Notes: generated by a model not told the origin, from the letters alone. A stretch of 14,878 nucleotides of DNA from Geobacter sp. (GCA_027346925.1 DAIERH010000034.1:1-14878); one strand, 5' to 3'. Shown: positions 1 through 7,071, counted from the first letter of the stretch. A program made the numbers and translations.

Positions 1-15
1 CGGATGCTCAGCCAT
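1..15 (-). CDS. First codons of an unidentified gene, truncated by the left edge
   Basis: Only five codons (M-A-E-H-P) are visible. The start is supported by a Shine-Dalgarno run, AAAGGAGAGG, ending one base before the ATG, and by tight spacing: 15 nt after the stop codon of the phosphatase gene on the same strand, so the two are almost certainly co-transcribed. Genes next to SpoIIE-type phosphatases often encode anti-sigma factor antagonists (STAS) or anti-sigma kinases, but nothing in five residues allows a call. Confidence 0.55.
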
Positions 16-30
16 GCCTCTCCTTTGACG

Positions 31-855
31 CTACGGCCCTGCTCCGGCGGTGAGGCAGCCCCGCAGGTCCACCACGATGGCGGTACAGTCGTCGTCCGGC
101 GGATCGCTTACCCCGAAGCGCCGCAACTCCCCGAACAGGCGCTCCAGGAATTCCAGGTGATCGGCCCCATCGGCCGTCAGCAGACTCTTCAGGCGTTCCG
201 TGCCGAAGCGTTCGCCGTCCCCGTTGGGTGCCTCGGTGATGCCGTCGGTATGGAGCAGCAAACGGTCACCGGCCTCAAAGCGGAAGGTGGCGATCTCGAT
301 GTGCGGGGAGTCGAAGTAGCCGAGGGGCCATGCGGTAGTGGTCAACTCCAGGACCTGCCCGTGGCGCAGCACCAGGCCGGGCACCTGCCCGGCATTGACG
401 TACCGCATGGTGAGGGTCCCGGGATCGATGGTGCCGAAGAACAGCGTGGAGGAGAAGAATTGGTCCAGTCCCTGGGAGCGCTGGGCAAAGCGGAGCAGAA
501 ACGTATTGACCTCCTCCAGCAGGCGGCGGGGGTCGCAACTGCCCAGGGTCGCATGGTGGATGAAGCCGTAGAGCAGTGACATGACCACCGAGGCGTGCAG
601 CCCATGGCCGGTCACATCGCCTACGAACAGCGCCTGGCAGCCGTCGGGCATGGTGATGAAGTCGAAGTAATCGCCGCCCAGCACCCCGGCCATGCGGTTC
701 TTGACGCCGATGCAGCACCAGGTGCAGGCCGGCGAACTGCGGGGGAAGAGGAGCCGCTCCACCTGACGGGCCAGTTCGATGTCGTGGGAGTCGAAATAGT
801 GCCGGTCAGCGGGCCGGGGGATGGATTTGCGCGGGTTACGAGAGGGAGGAATCAT
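31..855 (-). CDS. SpoIIE/PP2C-family serine/threonine phosphatase (RsbU-like output domain)
   Basis: 274-aa protein made almost entirely of a SpoIIE-type PP2C phosphatase domain. Metal-binding acidic residues sit in the expected motifs: D62 in GGDYFDF, D80 in GDVTGHG, D204 in HTDGITEA and the D254-D256 cluster near the C-terminus. Family members dephosphorylate an anti-sigma factor antagonist in partner-switching pathways. The short N-terminal segment (1-40) carries no recognisable sensor or receiver domain, so input presumably comes from a partner. The frame is open further upstream to 1041, but the ATG at 855 is preceded by GGAG with 7-nt spacing and is where family similarity begins. A good sigma-70 promoter lies about 100 nt upstream. 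The next gene starts 15 nt downstream and is probably a pathway partner. Domain call is firm; the target is unknown. Confidence 0.9.
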   Translation of the reverse strand: MIPPSRNPRKSIPRPADRHYFDSHDIELARQVERLLFPRSSPACTWCCIGVKNRMAGVLGGDYFDFITMPDGCQALFVGDVTGHGLHASVVMSLLYGFIHHATLGSCDPRRLLEEVNTFLLRFAQRSQGLDQFFSSTLFFGTIDPGTLTMRYVNAGQVPGLVLRHGQVLELTTTAWPLGYFDSPHIEIATFRFEAGDRLLLHTDGITEAPNGDGERFGTERLKSLLTADGADHLEFLERLFGELRRFGVSDPPDDDCTAIVVDLRGCLTAGAGP

Positions 856-962
856 GTCGGTTCTCCACGACGACAGTTTGACCGCAGGACCTTGTGGTGA
901 CTGCTCTGTCCGGGATGATGGCCGTGGAGGGCATTGCGGCATCAAACCGTGAACATGGATCA

Positions 963-990
963 ATAATACCGGGGAACGTCGCGATGTAAA
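963..990 (-). promoter_or_regulatory. Sigma-70 promoter for the PP2C phosphatase gene
   Basis: On the minus strand TTTACA (985-990) is followed after 16 nt by TATTAT (963-968), each one base from consensus. Transcription would start near 956, giving a leader of about 100 nt before the ATG at 855. It lies beyond the strong hairpin that follows the rubrerythrin-like gene, so the phosphatase gene appears to be its own unit. Confidence 0.6.
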
Positions 991-1009
991 GCGGGCGGGG
1001 ATGGTCGGA

Positions 1010-1046
1010 CCCCGGTGGTGCGGCCGATGGTGCCGCACCACCGGGG
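1010..1046 (-). terminator. Strong hairpin after the rubrerythrin-like gene, probable terminator
   Basis: A perfect 15-bp stem (1010-1024 pairing with 1032-1046, arms reading CCCCGGTGGTGCGGC and its complement) closes a 7-nt loop, 4 nt after the stop codon at 1051. There is no T-run on either side, so it is not a classic intrinsic terminator. It may act as a U-less terminator, an mRNA 3'-end stabiliser, or both. Confidence 0.5.
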
Positions 1047-1050
1047 GGGA

Positions 1051-1527
1051 TCAGTTTTCGGTCATGAAGTGCTGTTCGTACAGGTCTTCCAGGGCTTGCA
1101 GGTGACGGGTCTCTTCCTTCAGGAGCTGGGCGAAAAGCTGTCCCATGGGCGCGCCGGCACAGTGGTTGGCCACACTGCCGTAGTAGTCCACCGCCCCTTT
1201 TTCCAGGTGGATGGCATAGACCAGGGCCTCGCGCACGCCGGACTGGGGACCCATCTCTTCCTTCTTGAAGACATAGTCCAGGTGCATGGTGGGGGGGATG
1301 GGCTGGTCGAGGGCCTCGCCGCCGTCCATGCGCCCCTCCAGGAGCGCCTTTTCCAGCTGGTGCTTGTGCTCCAGTTCGTCCAGGGCGTTGTCCCTGAGGA
1401 TCTCGCGTGCCCCCTTGTTGGTCACCTTGCGGATGGCGTCCAGGTAGTTGCGGAACCCTTCCTCCTCCATCTTGATGGCCATCTCCACGGCCGCGTCAAA
1501 AGTATAACAGACCTGATTCTCACTCAT
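1051..1527 (-). CDS. Rubrerythrin-like ferritin-fold diiron protein
   Basis: 158-aa four-helix-bundle protein of the rubrerythrin/ferritin-like family. Putative diiron ligands appear in the expected order: glutamates in the MEEEGFRNY helix (20-28), ExxH at E51-H54, E109 in IHLEKGAVDYY, and ExxH at E139-H142. The C-terminal rubredoxin-like iron domain of classical rubrerythrins (two CxxC pairs) is absent, so this is an erythrin-only form. Such proteins are linked to peroxide reduction or iron handling in anaerobes. The ATG at 1527 has AGGAG with 8-nt spacing; the open frame extends only 17 codons further and runs into repeat DNA. The upstream neighbour on the same strand is a peptidyl-prolyl isomerase gene 111 nt away, separated by palindromic repeats, so co-transcription is uncertain. 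Confidence 0.85.
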   Translation of the reverse strand: MSENQVCYTFDAAVEMAIKMEEEGFRNYLDAIRKVTNKGAREILRDNALDELEHKHQLEKALLEGRMDGGEALDQPIPPTMHLDYVFKKEEMGPQSGVREALVYAIHLEKGAVDYYGSVANHCAGAPMGQLFAQLLKEETRHLQALEDLYEQHFMTEN

Positions 1528-1554
1528 AAACGTTTCTCCTGAGTTTTGTTGTAA

Positions 1555-1638
1555 GGGCAACCCCACGTGGTTGCCCAATCAATGCGGTTGCCCCGTCTGT
1601 CGGGCGGCCCATTATTGGGCGGCCACACGGGGCCGCCC
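1555..1638. repeat. Three-unit palindromic (REP-like) intergenic repeat
   Basis: Three hairpin units lie in tandem: 1555-1576 (GGGCAACC, loop, GGTTGCCC), 1586-1609 (GGTTGCCC, loop, GGGCGGCC) and 1617-1638 (GGGCGGCC, loop, GGCCGCCC). The outer units have perfect 8-bp arms. The middle unit joins one AACC-type arm to one GGCC-type arm, so it pairs fully only with two G-U wobbles. The element ends flush against the stop codon of the isomerase gene at 1639. It resembles dispersed bacterial REP-type elements and may work as an mRNA stabiliser or attenuator between the two genes. Confidence 0.7.
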
Positions 1639-2151
1639 CTACGCGATCACACGGGCGGTCTTGATGAAAACCGGCTCGACGGGCACATCGGTGTGCCCTT
1701 TCTGCTTTCCGGTCTTGACGGAACGGATCTCGTCCACCACGTCCATGCCTTCCAGCACCTGGCCGAAGACGCAGTAGCCGAAGCGGTCCTGCTGTTTGCC
1801 CTGGTGGTCCAGGAACGGGTTGTCCACCACGTTGATGAAGAACTGGCACGTGGCCGAGTCCACCAGGGCGGTACGGGCCATGGCCAGGGTGCCGCGCTTG
1901 TTGGATAGCCCGTTGGTGGCCTCGTTCTTGATGGCGAACTTGGGCTTTTTCTGCTCCAGTTCCTCGTTCAGGCCGCCGCCCTGGATCATGAACTCCTTGA
2001 TCACCCGGTGGAATATCAAGCCGTCGTAAAAACCCTCCTTGACGTAGGAGAGGAAATTCTTGACCGTGATGGGCGCCTGCTCCCTGAAGAGTTCCACCGT
2101 GATGGTCCCCATGGATGTTTCCAGCACGACCTGCGGGTTTTGTTCAGACAT
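1639..2151 (-). CDS. Cyclophilin-type peptidyl-prolyl cis-trans isomerase (PpiB-like)
   Basis: 170-aa single-domain cyclophilin that catalyses cis-trans isomerisation of X-Pro bonds during protein folding. Core motifs are present: FHRVI with the catalytic arginine R49, FMIQGG (54-59), the QFFIN strand (103-107) and FGQVLEGMDVVDEI (129-142). There is no signal peptide, so a cytoplasmic PpiB-type role is likely. The ATG at 2151 has a strong GGGAGG with 6-nt spacing. The frame stays open to 2289, but the upstream part is low-complexity non-family sequence. The gene is divergent from prmC across 173 nt of fairly AT-rich DNA, where I found no convincing -35/-10 pair for either gene. Confidence 0.92.
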   Translation of the reverse strand: MSEQNPQVVLETSMGTITVELFREQAPITVKNFLSYVKEGFYDGLIFHRVIKEFMIQGGGLNEELEQKKPKFAIKNEATNGLSNKRGTLAMARTALVDSATCQFFINVVDNPFLDHQGKQQDRFGYCVFGQVLEGMDVVDEIRSVKTGKQKGHTDVPVEPVFIKTARVIA

Positions 2152-2324
2152 CCGAAACCTCCCTGAGAGCTTTACTTCATTACGCTGTCCATTGACCTGA
2201 ATGTCTAACATATCGGTTGATAAAATTAAACTCCTTTTTCGATGATTGCCAAACATGCGGTGCTGCGGTAAGGTTGCGATGGACACCACATTTTAAAGGA
2301 AAGCAAGAGGTAGCGCCGCTCTCC

Positions 2325-3182
2325 ATGACACAGCAGGAAACCTGGACAACCCTGAAGGTCCTGGCCTGGACCAGGGAGTACCTGACCGCCAAGGGGGTGG
2401 AGAACGCCCGCCTGGAGGCGGAGTGGCTTCTCTGCGCCGCCACCGGCCTGGACCGGGTGGGGCTCTACCTCAACTACGACCGGCCGCTGAGCGACGCCGA
2501 ACTGGCCGCCTACCGGGCCATGGTCGGCCGCCGCGCCAGGCGCGAGCCGCTACAGCACATCCTGGGCACCCAGGAGTTCTGCGGCCTGGAGTTCGAGGTC
2601 ACGCCGGACGTGCTCATCCCGCGCCACGACACGGAGACCCTGGTGTCCGAGGCCCTGACACGCCTGCCGGAGGCCCGCACCGTCCTGGACATCGGCACCG
2701 GCAGCGGCTGCATCGCCGTGACGCTGGCCAGCCGCCTGCCCGGGGCCACGGTGGCTGCCATCGACATCTCCGAGGCGGCCCTGGCCGTGGCCAGGCGCAA
2801 TAGTTTGAAACATGGGGTGAATGTGGAGTTTCTGCACGGCTCGCTGCTGGAGCCGGTGGCAGGCAGGCGCTTCGCCCTGATCGTCTCCAACCCGCCCTAC
2901 ATCCCCTCGGCCGACATCGCCGGGCTGGAGCCCGAGGTGCGGGATTACGAGCCGCTCGGCGCCCTGGACGGGGGCAAGGACGGACTGGACGCCTATCGCA
3001 GCCTGATCCCGGCGGCCCTGGCGTGCCTCGATCGGGGCGGGTGGCTCATGGTGGAGGTGGGGATCGGCCAGGCGGCCGCGGTAGCGGCCCTTTTCACGAC
3101 AAGCGGTTTCGCCGAGATATTCACTGCCCGGGATCCGGGCGGCATCGAGCGGGTGGTGGGGGGCGTACGCGTTGCTTCGTAG
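2325..3182 (+). CDS. prmC: Peptide chain release factor N5-glutamine methyltransferase PrmC (HemK)
   Basis: 285-aa SAM-dependent methyltransferase that methylates the glutamine of the GGQ loop in release factors RF1 and RF2. The N-terminal helical domain includes EPLQHILGTQEF (74-85) and IPRHDTETLV (98-107). SAM motif I is VLDIGTGSG (120-128), and the catalytic NPPY tetrapeptide is at 189-192, followed by the family block EVRDYEPLGALDGG (204-217). Length is normal. The ATG at 2325 is preceded by GAGG with a long 14-nt spacing, a weak ribosome site, but the protein aligns with the family from its first residues. prmC commonly follows prfA; no prfA is seen here, since the upstream neighbour is a divergent isomerase gene. 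It converges on the GGDEF gene with a 36-nt gap and no obvious terminator. Confidence 0.94.
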   Translation: MTQQETWTTLKVLAWTREYLTAKGVENARLEAEWLLCAATGLDRVGLYLNYDRPLSDAELAAYRAMVGRRARREPLQHILGTQEFCGLEFEVTPDVLIPRHDTETLVSEALTRLPEARTVLDIGTGSGCIAVTLASRLPGATVAAIDISEAALAVARRNSLKHGVNVEFLHGSLLEPVAGRRFALIVSNPPYIPSADIAGLEPEVRDYEPLGALDGGKDGLDAYRSLIPAALACLDRGGWLMVEVGIGQAAAVAALFTTSGFAEIFTARDPGGIERVVGGVRVAS

Positions 3183-3218
3183 GATCACATCCGGATTTGG
3201 CTCCCGAAGGTCAGACTC

Positions 3219-5039
3219 TTATCCGCGCCTCTCTTCAACTGACCTGAGCCGGCGCAGTTTTTGCCGGGACTTGTGGCGGTACATCCGCGAGTCCGCCAGT
3301 TTGAAGGCATCATGCAACTGCTCGTTCCGTTCGGCTGTGGCCGCGCCCAGGGACACGCTCAACGGGAAGTCGCCGTTACCCTCGTTGAGCAGCGACTGAC
3401 ATTTGCGGACTCGCTTGAGCGCATCCTTTACGGTGTGCGCATCGGCAAGGTGCAGGATTACCGCAAACTCATCTCCGCCGATCCGGGCGATGACGTCCTC
3501 CGCCCGGAAGGATTGCCGGAGTACCTGGCTGGCCTGCTTGATGAGCCGGTCTCCCTCTGTGTGGCCAAAACGGTCGTTGACGGCCTTGAGCCCGTCGATG
3601 TCGGCCAGCACGATACTTACCGGATACTGGCGGCTCTGTTCCATCCGCGACATCTCCGTTTCGAAATAGCCCCGGTTGAAAAGTCCGGTCAGCGGATCGT
3701 GCATGCTTATGTATTGAAGGCTTTCCTCGGAGCGTTTTTTTTCGGTAATATTGCTGATGATCCCCGACACCCGCGACGGTATGCCGTTTTCGTCCCGGGA
3801 GACCACCTTGCCCCTGAAACACACCCACTCGAATTCGTTACCCTTGGTGATCATCCTCAGTTCCACCCCAAAGGGGGAGGATGTCCTGGACAACTGATCG
3901 TACATGACGGTTCGTACCCGCTGTTTGTCGTCGGGATGGATGAGTTCGAAGACAGCGCGGATAGTGGGCCTTATCTCTCCCGGTGCATAGCCCAGCATCT
4001 CGAAGAGCCGGCAACTCAGGTTGACGGAGCCTGCTTCAATGTCCCAATCCAGGAAACCGTCGTTACTTCCCTCAAGGACCAGTTGCAGGCGCTCCTCATT
4101 GCTCCGCAGGGCCTCTTCGGCGCTTTTCCGCCGTTCCTCCCGTGAAAAGTTGTTGAGGGCAAAGGAGATGTTCTCCGCCATTTCCCGGAGCAGGTTCACC
4201 GTTTCCGGATCGAAAAAACCCTTGTGCCCGGAGTAGAGACTGAAGGCGCCGATGGCCCGCCTGTCCTGTGTGATGGGAAATGCCGCCGACGAGCGGATGC
4301 CGTGCGCCCCTGCCGCAATCCGGGGGGAGATGGCGAGCGGGTCGTCATGGAGGTCGTTGCAGACATGGAAGACACCCTCACGTAACGCCATCCCCGTGAG
4401 GCCGCCACCCCCGTGGCCGATATCGGGGGAATCCGGGAGGTGGTTCAGATAGTCCGCGGCCTCGCCGCACCAGGCGACCGGACGGACAAAACCGGTTTCC
4501 GGGTCGGGCATATCGATTACGGCAAGGGGAAAATTCCCGTATTCCACGGCAATGGCGCAAATCTGCCGAAACAGGCCGTTCCTGTCGCTGATGTGCATTA
4601 TGGCCTTGTTGGTGTGGCTCAATGCCGCATAGAGATTTTTCAACCTGGCAAGCTTGTCTTCCGCTTCCTTCCTTTTGGTGGCATTGCGCACCACCTCCAC
4701 AACCGCCACGATAGTGCCGGACCTGTCGCGGATGGGTGAAGCGCAGGTCTCGAACACGGCCGTCCGCTCGCAGATGGTGACGATCCGCTCCACCGTATGG
4801 ACTTCACCGCTGGAGAAACAGAGTGCAACCGGGCAGCCGGGACACACGGCATCGGACTGCTGATACGCCTCATGGCACAGTTTCCCGGCGCAATCTCCGA
4901 AGAGGTCTTTCATCGCCTGGTTCTGGTAGATGATGCGGAACTCCTGATCATGAACCGTCACGCCATCGCCGACAGACGCGATGATTTCCTCACCCTTTGC
5001 TATTCCCGTACAGATGGGAACCAGACATTTTTGTGCCAC
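3219..5039 (-). CDS. PAS-GAF-PAS-GGDEF diguanylate cyclase
   Basis: 606-aa soluble sensor protein predicted to make cyclic di-GMP. Order: PAS (about 15-125); GAF (about 145-295); PAS with PAC (about 312-435); GGDEF (about 440-595). The active site is an intact GGDEF at 521-525, with a canonical inhibitory I-site RxxD (R512-D515) five residues before it. The domain entry HDPLTGLFNRGYF and the FGHTEGD motif are also present, and there is no EAL domain. It should therefore be catalytically active and product-inhibited. The first PAS has a cysteine-rich stretch (C55, C66, C69, C74). The start is GTG at 5039, supported by AAGGAG with 9-nt spacing. No transmembrane segment is seen. It lies 55 nt downstream of the HTH-PAS regulator gene on the same strand, so it is probably the second gene of an operon. 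Confidence 0.93.
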   Translation of the reverse strand: MAQKCLVPICTGIAKGEEIIASVGDGVTVHDQEFRIIYQNQAMKDLFGDCAGKLCHEAYQQSDAVCPGCPVALCFSSGEVHTVERIVTICERTAVFETCASPIRDRSGTIVAVVEVVRNATKRKEAEDKLARLKNLYAALSHTNKAIMHISDRNGLFRQICAIAVEYGNFPLAVIDMPDPETGFVRPVAWCGEAADYLNHLPDSPDIGHGGGGLTGMALREGVFHVCNDLHDDPLAISPRIAAGAHGIRSSAAFPITQDRRAIGAFSLYSGHKGFFDPETVNLLREMAENISFALNNFSREERRKSAEEALRSNEERLQLVLEGSNDGFLDWDIEAGSVNLSCRLFEMLGYAPGEIRPTIRAVFELIHPDDKQRVRTVMYDQLSRTSSPFGVELRMITKGNEFEWVCFRGKVVSRDENGIPSRVSGIISNITEKKRSEESLQYISMHDPLTGLFNRGYFETEMSRMEQSRQYPVSIVLADIDGLKAVNDRFGHTEGDRLIKQASQVLRQSFRAEDVIARIGGDEFAVILHLADAHTVKDALKRVRKCQSLLNEGNGDFPLSVSLGAATAERNEQLHDAFKLADSRMYRHKSRQKLRRLRSVEERRG

Positions 5040-5070
5040 GAGATGCTGCTCCTTGTCGTTAATACGTTAT

Positions 5071-5087
5071 CCCGCGTGTTTCGCGGG
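5071..5087. other. Small hairpin between the HTH-PAS and GGDEF genes
   Basis: CCCGCG-TGTTT-CGCGGG gives a 6-bp GC-only stem with a 5-nt loop in the 55-nt gap, just upstream of the GTG-start gene. There is no U-run, so it is unlikely to stop transcription fully. It could attenuate or set an mRNA processing point. Confidence 0.35.
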
Positions 5088-5094
5088 CAACCTC

Positions 5095-6084
5095 TCACCG
5101 GGTGTCTTCCGGCGGCTCCGCTACGTCGGTGAAGACAGCCAAAGCCTGATGTTCCGACAGACGCGTCGTGATGGTCACCTGACGGGTGGTGCCATCCTTG
5201 CACGTGATGGTCACTTCCATCAAAACGGTCATTGTTCCGGTGGCCCTGGCCTTGTCCCGCAGAGTCTTCCACCGCTCCACGACACTCGTCCGGTACATTG
5301 GGTCCGGATAGGCAGCCAGCAGCCAATCCTGAAAAGTGGGTATGTCCTCGCGGGTCCAGCCGTAGCGCTCCGTGAAACAATTGTTCATATGTTCGACGCG
5401 CCCCGACCTGTCCGACCAGATGATCCCCACCGGCAATGTCTCCAGGATCTTCCAGCTGGAGGTCTTGCCGCTGCGCAGGTGCGTCTCGGTACGTCTCAAC
5501 GTCGTGACGTCATGGGCGATCAGGAGCAGATACCTTGCCCCGCGACTTTCGAAGGGGGTCATGGTGCACGCCACCCAGGCATCCCTGTCCCCGATAAACA
5601 GGTGAAACTCACGATGGTGTTCCCTCTCGCAGCGGACGCACTCTTCAGCCATTTCCAGCAGGCCGGAGTGCTTCCATGACGCGAGGTCGCGGAAGTTACG
5701 ACTCAGCACCCCTTCCTGCGTGGTGCCGAAAATGCCGCCCATGGCGTCGTTGGCGAGAATGCATTGACCGGAATAGTCGTACACGGCAATGCCCACCGAG
5801 GATGAGTTGATCACGCAGCGTTTCAGTTCCAGCAGGTCGGAAAGCTGAAGCCCGAACTCCGGGCGTTTCAGTTGATAACCCTCGGCAAAGCGGTAGCTCA
5901 TCTGCCGGGTGTCGAAATAGATCGGATACCCCGCCAGTTGCAGGCTGCGAAGATAGCGATAAATGGTCCGTTCGCCGACCCCCAGCGTGCTGGCCATGGA
6001 GGTGGCAGTCAGGTTCCTGCGCAGGTCCAGCAGATTGAGTATTTTGACCAATGCATCGGTTTTGTTTATTTTGCTGTCGGGCAT
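5095..6084 (-). CDS. One-component regulator: N-terminal winged HTH plus two PAS domains
   Basis: 329-aa protein. Residues 8-70 form a DeoR/YafY-type (HTH_11-like) winged helix-turn-helix, with the recognition region around VGERTIYRYLRSLQLAGYPI (36-55) followed by a wing. Two PAS domains follow (about 88-200 and 210-322), the second with the NNCFTERYGW pattern typical of PAS. No kinase, GGDEF or AAA+ output is present, so the HTH is the output: an intracellular signal seen by PAS should alter DNA binding. ATG codons exist at 6093 and 6084. I prefer 6084 because GGGGA then sits at a usable 10-nt distance, whereas it almost abuts the other ATG. The gene precedes the GGDEF gene on the same strand and diverges from hpt. 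A CTGACA-N6-TGTCAG dyad in the shared upstream region is a candidate autoregulatory site. Confidence 0.82.
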   Translation of the reverse strand: MPDSKINKTDALVKILNLLDLRRNLTATSMASTLGVGERTIYRYLRSLQLAGYPIYFDTRQMSYRFAEGYQLKRPEFGLQLSDLLELKRCVINSSSVGIAVYDYSGQCILANDAMGGIFGTTQEGVLSRNFRDLASWKHSGLLEMAEECVRCEREHHREFHLFIGDRDAWVACTMTPFESRGARYLLLIAHDVTTLRRTETHLRSGKTSSWKILETLPVGIIWSDRSGRVEHMNNCFTERYGWTREDIPTFQDWLLAAYPDPMYRTSVVERWKTLRDKARATGTMTVLMEVTITCKDGTTRQVTITTRLSEHQALAVFTDVAEPPEDTR

Positions 6085-6188
6085 GGCTCTCATGTCCCCG
6101 TGTAATGGTTTGCGACGGTTGATCCCCTGCGGGTCGTTGCCCTTGAAAAGGCTGCACTCATAAAATTGCTATCATAAAACACAGGCCA

Positions 6189-6206
6189 CTGACAACAGTA
6201 TGTCAG
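6189..6206. promoter_or_regulatory. Inverted repeat, candidate operator between the HTH-PAS gene and hpt
   Basis: CTGACA-N6-TGTCAG is a perfect dyad with 6-bp arms in the 265-nt divergent intergenic region, 105 nt from the HTH-PAS start. It has the size expected for a dimeric winged-HTH regulator. The minus-strand TTGTCA inside it resembles a -35 box but has no well-spaced -10. Confidence 0.4.
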
Positions 6207-6244
6207 GGTAATGCCACGAGTAATGTATATAAATGGAAAGCACG

Positions 6245-6273
6245 TTGGATGCGGGCTGACAAAATACTATGCT
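6245..6273 (+). promoter_or_regulatory. Possible sigma-70 promoter for hpt (weak)
   Basis: TTGGAT (6245-6250), 17 nt, then TATGCT (6268-6273). Three of six and four of six bases match consensus. It is the best-spaced pair I found upstream of hpt and would give a leader of about 70 nt. Low certainty. Confidence 0.25.
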
Positions 6274-6349
6274 CCGGGAGCGGAATTCATTATCATGCAT
6301 CTCGCGACCCGCGGCAATGAAAACGCGGCGTACCACGAAAGGGCAGGAT

Positions 6350-6901
6350 ATGACCATCGACGAGGTGAACCGAATACTGGCCGAGGCCGATCTGCTGGCC
6401 ACCCAGGACGAGGTGCAGCGTGCCATCGGCCGGATGGCGACAGAGATCACGGAGCGTCTGCATGACCGGCGTCCCCTGGTGCTGTGCGTCATGAACGGGG
6501 GGTTGATCATTGCGGGGCAGATCCTGCCGAAGCTCGGCTTCCCGCTGGAGATCGACTATGTCCACGCCACCCGCTACGGCGACAAGACCAGCGGCAGCGG
6601 GCTGATCTGGCGCGTGATGCCCAACGAGGACATGCGCGGGCGCACCGTGCTGCTTCTGGACGACATCCTGGACGAGGGGGTGACCCTGGATGCCCTGGGC
6701 CGCCACTGCCGCGAGCAGGGGGCGAGCGAGGTGTTGCTGGCGGTGCTGGTGGAGAAGCTGCACCTGCGCAAGGTGCGTCCCGGCATGCGGGCCGATTTCT
6801 CCGGCCTGGACGTGGGGGACCGCTTCCTCTTCGGCTACGGCCTGGACTACAAGGGATACTGGCGCAACGCGCCGGGGATCTACGCGGTGAAGGGGTTGTA
6901 G
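6350..6901 (+). CDS. hpt: Hypoxanthine(-guanine) phosphoribosyltransferase
   Basis: 183-aa type I phosphoribosyltransferase of the purine salvage pathway, converting hypoxanthine (and possibly guanine) plus PRPP to the nucleotide. The PRPP-binding loop VLLLDDILDEGVT (100-112) carries the paired aspartates D104-D105. The upstream VMNGGLIIAG (48-57) and DYVHATRYGD (69-78) blocks and the C-terminal GYGLDYKGYWRNAPGIY (162-178) region fit the HPRT subfamily rather than adenine or xanthine enzymes. The ATG at 6350 follows AAAGGG with 6-nt spacing. Upstream in-frame ATGs (6269, 6317) lack ribosome sites. It is transcribed alone, divergent from the HTH-PAS gene and convergent with the chemoreceptor gene. 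Base preference between hypoxanthine and guanine cannot be read from sequence. Confidence 0.9.
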   Translation: MTIDEVNRILAEADLLATQDEVQRAIGRMATEITERLHDRRPLVLCVMNGGLIIAGQILPKLGFPLEIDYVHATRYGDKTSGSGLIWRVMPNEDMRGRTVLLLDDILDEGVTLDALGRHCREQGASEVLLAVLVEKLHLRKVRPGMRADFSGLDVGDRFLFGYGLDYKGYWRNAPGIYAVKGL

Positions 6902-6910
6902 CTGCCAGGG

Positions 6911-7008
6911 AGCCCCCCTCTCCCCGACCCTCTCCCAAAGGGAGAGGGGGTAAAAGCAGAGTCAAAAGCGTCCCCTCCCTTTATGGGAGGGGATTGAGGG
7001 GAGGGTGA
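6911..7008. repeat. C/G-rich hairpin repeat after hpt
   Basis: Two hairpins: CCCTCTCCC-AAA-GGGAGAGGG at 6928-6948 (9-bp arms) and CCCCTCCC-TTTAT-GGGAGGGG at 6972-6992 (8-bp arms), flanked by further CCCCTC and GGGGAGGG runs. This pattern resembles dispersed intergenic repeats found in many proteobacterial genomes. It lies between hpt and the intrinsic terminator and holds no gene. Confidence 0.6.
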
Positions 7009-7030
7009 CCCGCACGGCATTTGCAGGAGT

Positions 7031-7071
7031 AAAAAAAGCCTTGGAGGCACAGCGCCTCCAAGGCTTTTTTT
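7031..7071. terminator. Bidirectional rho-independent terminator between hpt and the chemoreceptor gene
   Basis: A perfect 18-bp inverted repeat: seven A then GCCTTGGAGGC (7031-7048), loop ACAGC, then GCCTCCAAGGC and seven T (7054-7071). It offers a GC-rich stem with a U-run for transcripts from either side, matching its position between two convergent genes. Confidence 0.95.

Noticed and set aside
1528..1638. CRISPR-like array in the tandem repeats
   Set aside because: The units are palindromes of differing sequence with short irregular gaps; there are no uniform repeats separated by spacers and no cas genes.
2217..2324. Extended N-terminus of PrmC starting at 2217
   Set aside because: The extra 36 residues match nothing in the family and the upstream ATG has no evident ribosome site; PrmC similarity begins at the ATG at 2325.
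6196..6216. Possible -24/-12 promoter (TGGCAT-N5-TGAC) for the HTH-PAS gene on the minus strand
   Set aside because: The -12 element lacks the essential GC, so sigma-54 use is unlikely.
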